Of a stretch of DNA of 64,000 nucleotides, positions 61,027 to 64,000 are shown piece by piece. The DNA is taken from contig OX345636.1 of NCBI GenBank assembly GCA_947044365.1, forward strand, positions 21,554,548-21,618,547. Direction: 5' to 3'. Position numbers and translations under genes: made by a program. Every line of letters starts with the position of its first letter. Position 1 is the stretch's first letter. Under the pieces are notes generated by a model, which did no database searches, was not told the DNA's origin, and saw only the letters and a list, made by a program, of their open reading frames with translations. The stretch comes from Petrosia ficiformis. Taxonomy: Eukaryota; Porifera; Demospongiae; Haplosclerida; Petrosiidae.

Positions 61027-64000
61027 TTAAGGTTGTAGTCTTTTCCGTGGGCGGATGCTACTCCAATCAGTTTCTAATCTTGCAAGCTTCTTGCTGCATA
61101 CAATCTGGTTCCATTCTGTATTTTTGGGAAGCCACACCCACCCGGGGGTATAATTATTGGGCCTAAATGTTTTGACTGATGGTGGGTGGGAAACAATGGC
61201 GGGTAACTGTAGTTGGTGTCTGAGAAAGATCGGAGTTTGATAGTGCCTAGAAAGGTAGATTTTATGGTTTCAGTGAAAAGCTACAGAATTCAGCTTTCTT
61301 CAGCCTCTTGTAACTATAAAAGTCAAATGAATTTCCAGAAAACGGCTCTATTTGTTTTCTCAAAATGCATTGTACTTGGTGCACGCCATGATTGGTGGGC
61401 GTGGCTACAATGGCGGGTAACTGTAGTTGGTGTCTGAGAAAGATCGGAGTTTGATAGTGCCTAGAAAGGTAGATTTTATGGTTTCAGTGAAAAGCTACAG
61501 AATTCAGCTTTCTTCAGCCTCTTGTAACTATAAAAGTCAAATGAATTTTCAGAAAACGGCTCTATTTGTTTTCTCTAAATGCATTGTACTTGGTGCACGC
61601 CATGATTGGTGGGCGTGGCTACAATGGCGGGTAACTGTAGTTGGTGTCTGAGAAAGATCGGAGTTTGATAGTGCCTAGAAAGGTAGATTTTATGGTTTCA
61701 GTGAAAAGCTACAGAATTCAGCTTTCTTCAGCCTCTTGTAACTATAAAAGTCAAATGAATTTCCAGAAAACGGCTCTATTTGTTTTCTCTAAATGCATTG
61801 TACTTGGTGCACGCCATGATTGGTGGGCGTGGCTACAATGGCGGGTAACTGTAGTTGGTGTCTGAGAAAGATCGGAGTTTGATAGTGCCTAGAAAGGTAG
61901 ATTTTATGGTTTCAGTGGAAAGCTACAGAATTCAGCTTTCTTCAGCCTCTTGTAACTATAAAAGTCAAATGAATTTCCAGAAAACGGCTCTATTTGTTTT
62001 CTCAAAATGCATTGTACTTGGTGCACGCCATGATTGGTGGGTGGGCGTGGCTAAAATGGCGGGTAACTGTAGTTGGTGTCTGAGAAAGATCGGAGTTTGA
62101 TAGTGCCTAGAAAGGTAGATTTTATGGTTTCAGTGAAAAGCTACAGAATTCAGCTTTCTTCAGCCTCTTGTAACTATAAAAGTCAAATGAATTTCCAGAA
62201 AACGGCTCTATTTGTTTTCTCTAAATGCATTGTACTTGGTGCACGCCATGATTGGTGGGCGTGGCTACAATGGCGGGTAACTGTAGTTGGTGTCTGAGAA
62301 AGATCGGAGTTTGATAGTGCCTAGAAAGGTAGATTTTATGGTTTCAGTGAAAAGCTACAGAATTCAGCTTTCTTCAGCCTCTTGTAACTATAAAAGTCAA
62401 ATGAATTTCCAGAAAACGGCTTTATTTGTTTTCTCAAAATGCATTGTACTTGGTGCACGCCATGATTGGTGGGCGTGGCTACAATGGCGGGTAACTGTAG
62501 TTGGTGTCTGAGAAAGATCGGAGTTTGATAGTGCCTAGAAAGGTAGATTTTATGGTTTCAGTGAAAAGCTACAGAATTCAGCTTTCTTCAGCCTCTTGTA
62601 ACTATAAAAGTCAAATGAATTTCCAGAAAACGGCTCTATTTGTTTTCTCTAAATGCATTGTACTTGGTGCACGCCATGATTGGTGGGCGTGGCTACAATG
62701 GCGGGTAACTGTAGTTGGTGTCTGAGAAAGATCGGAGTTTGATAGTGCCTAGAAAGGTAGATTTTATGGTTTCAGTGAAAAGCTACAGAATTCAGCTTTC
62801 TTCAGCCTCTTGTAACTATAAAAGTCAAATGAATTTCCAGAAAACGGCTCTATTTGTTTTCTCAAAATGCATTGTACTTGGTGCACGCCATGATTGGTGG
62901 GTGGGCGTGGCTACAATGGCGGGTAACTGTAGTTGGTGTCTGAGAAAGATCGGAGTTTGATAGTGCCTAGAAAGGTAGATTTTATGGTTTCAGTGAAAAG
63001 CTACAGAATTCAGCTTTCTTCAGCCTCTTGTAACTATAAAAGTCAAATGAATTTCCAGAAAACGGTTCTATTTGTTTTCTCAAAATGCATTGTACTTGGT
63101 GCACGCCATGATTGGTGGGCGTGGCTACAATGGCGGGTAACTGTAGTTGGTGTCTGAGAAAGATCGGAGTTTGATAGTGCCTAGAAAGGTAGATTTTATG
63201 GTTTCAGTGAAAAGCTACAGAATTCAGCTTTCTTCAGCCTCTTGTAACTATAAAAGTCAAATGAATTTCCAGAAAACGGCTCTATTTGTTTTCTCAAAAT
63301 GCATTGTACTTGGTGCACGCCATGATTGGTGGGCGTGGCTACAATGGCGGGTAACTGTAGTTGGTGTCTGAGAAAGATCGGAGTTTGATAGTGCCTAGAA
63401 AGGTAGATTTTATGGTTTCAGTGAAAAGCTACAGAATTCAGCTTTCTTCAGCCTCTTGTAACTATAAAAGTCAAATGAATTTCCAGAAAACGGCTCTATT
63501 TGTTTTCTCAAAATGCATTGTACTTGGTGCACGCCATGATTGGTGGGCGTGGCTACAATGGCGGGTAACTGTAGTTGGTGTCTGAGAAAGATCGGAGTTT
63601 GATAGTGCCTAGAAAGGTAGATTTTATGGTTTCAGTGAAAAGCTACAGAATTCAGCTTTCTTCAGCCTCTTGTAACTATAAAAGTCAAATGAATTTCCAG
63701 AAAACGGCTCTATTTGTTTTCTCTAAATGCATTGTACTTGGTGCACGCCATGATTGGTGGGCGTGGCTACAATGGCGGGTAACTGTAGTTGGTGTCTGAG
63801 AAAGATCGGAGTTTGATAGTGCCTAGAAAGGTAGATTTTATGGTTTCAGTGAAAAGCTACAGAATTCAGCTTTCTTCAGCCTCTTGTAACTATAAAAGTC
63901 AAATGAATTTCCAGAAAACGGCTCTATTTGTTTTCTCAAAATGCATTGTACTTGGTGCACGCCATGATTGGTGGGCGTGGCTACAATGGCGGGTAACTGT
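61027..64000. mobile_element. TTAA-flanked MITE inserted in receptor copy B, containing a satellite
   Basis: It begins at TTAA 61027-61030, the same TTAA that is uninterrupted in copy A at 24160-24163. The left end (GGTTGTAGTCTTTTCCGTGG and onward, with CTCCAATCAG) matches the left third of the elements at 9526-10095 and 50842-51411. From 61193 the internal unit is repeated to the window end. The right terminus and second TTAA are not in the window. Confidence 0.8.
61193..64000. repeat. 214-bp tandem satellite array, at least 13 units
   Basis: Units start with ACAATGGCGGGTAACTG at 61193 and every 214 bp after, except units 4 and 8, which are 218 bp because GTGG is duplicated before GCGTGGC. 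There are thirteen complete units plus 18 bp of a fourteenth. Units differ at only a few sites (for example CTCAAAATGC or CTCTAAATGC). Each contains ATTGGTGGGCGTGGC and a short inverted repeat AAAGCT...AGCTTT. The 74-codon frame in each unit lacks an ATG start and shifts frame between units, so coding is unlikely. Confidence 0.95.

Noticed and set aside
61213..63799. 74-codon frame repeated in every satellite unit
   Set aside because: It starts at TTG rather than ATG, shifts frame from unit to unit because 214 is not a multiple of 3, and is the same DNA as the non-coding MITE interior.
61193..64000. CRISPR array
   Set aside because: The regular spacing is of contiguous 214-bp units with no variable spacers, in a eukaryotic intron.

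Overview
The window is AT-rich eukaryotic DNA with split genes (GT/AG introns of about 50 bp to several kb), many short TIR transposons, long (GT)n and (TA)n tracts, and no bacterial features. The gene content suggests an early-branching metazoan, most likely a demosponge such as Amphimedon: a membrane receptor with tandem Calx-beta domains, a TRAF-type RING/coiled-coil/MATH gene, an adhesion-type GPCR 7TM fragment, UBR-box repeats and an intron-containing integrase-OTU gene. The organism is an inference from families, not something read directly.

Layout. Bases 1-24163 (copy A) and 41293-61030 (copy B) are two direct copies of one segment, differing by roughly 1% plus indels. Each copy holds, in order: AT-rich intergenic DNA; a broken Gag-like/coiled-coil remnant on the minus strand; a broken adhesion-GPCR 7TM fragment; a broken run of UBR-type zinc fingers; a cluster of TIR/MITE elements, including two TTAA-flanked types; and a large receptor gene. 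The unique interval 24164-41292 holds the 3' half of the copy A receptor gene (to 28404), an integrase-OTU pseudogene (29018-32470), a minus-strand TRAF-like pseudogene (32463-40199) whose main intron carries a decayed Ty3/gypsy element (34049-36990), and AT-rich DNA. The window ends in a 214-bp tandem satellite (61193-64000).

The main gene. The receptor has a signal peptide, an IgGFc-binding-protein-type N-terminal domain, seven Calx-beta domains, one transmembrane helix and a short tyrosine-rich tail, in 18 exons whose introns are all phase 1. Copy A has the complete exon set but carries a 230-bp deletion in exon 2 and a frameshift in exon 10. Copy B has an intact exon 2, has lost exons 6 and 7 to a repeat expansion, and has a 100-bp deletion in exon 8 that creates an immediate stop. 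The two copies therefore carry different, complementary lesions. A 48-bp stretch of Calx-beta exon 9 holds six differences between copies, all amino-acid changing, while the rest of that exon is identical.

Mobile DNA. Copy B carries a TTAA-type element inserted exactly at a TTAA that is empty in copy A. Inside that element a segment present once in its relatives has been amplified into at least 13 tandem units. This insertion, rather than the end of the duplication, is why the two copies stop aligning at 24163/61030. Whether A and B are true tandem paralogues or two haplotypes joined in assembly cannot be settled from the sequence alone.
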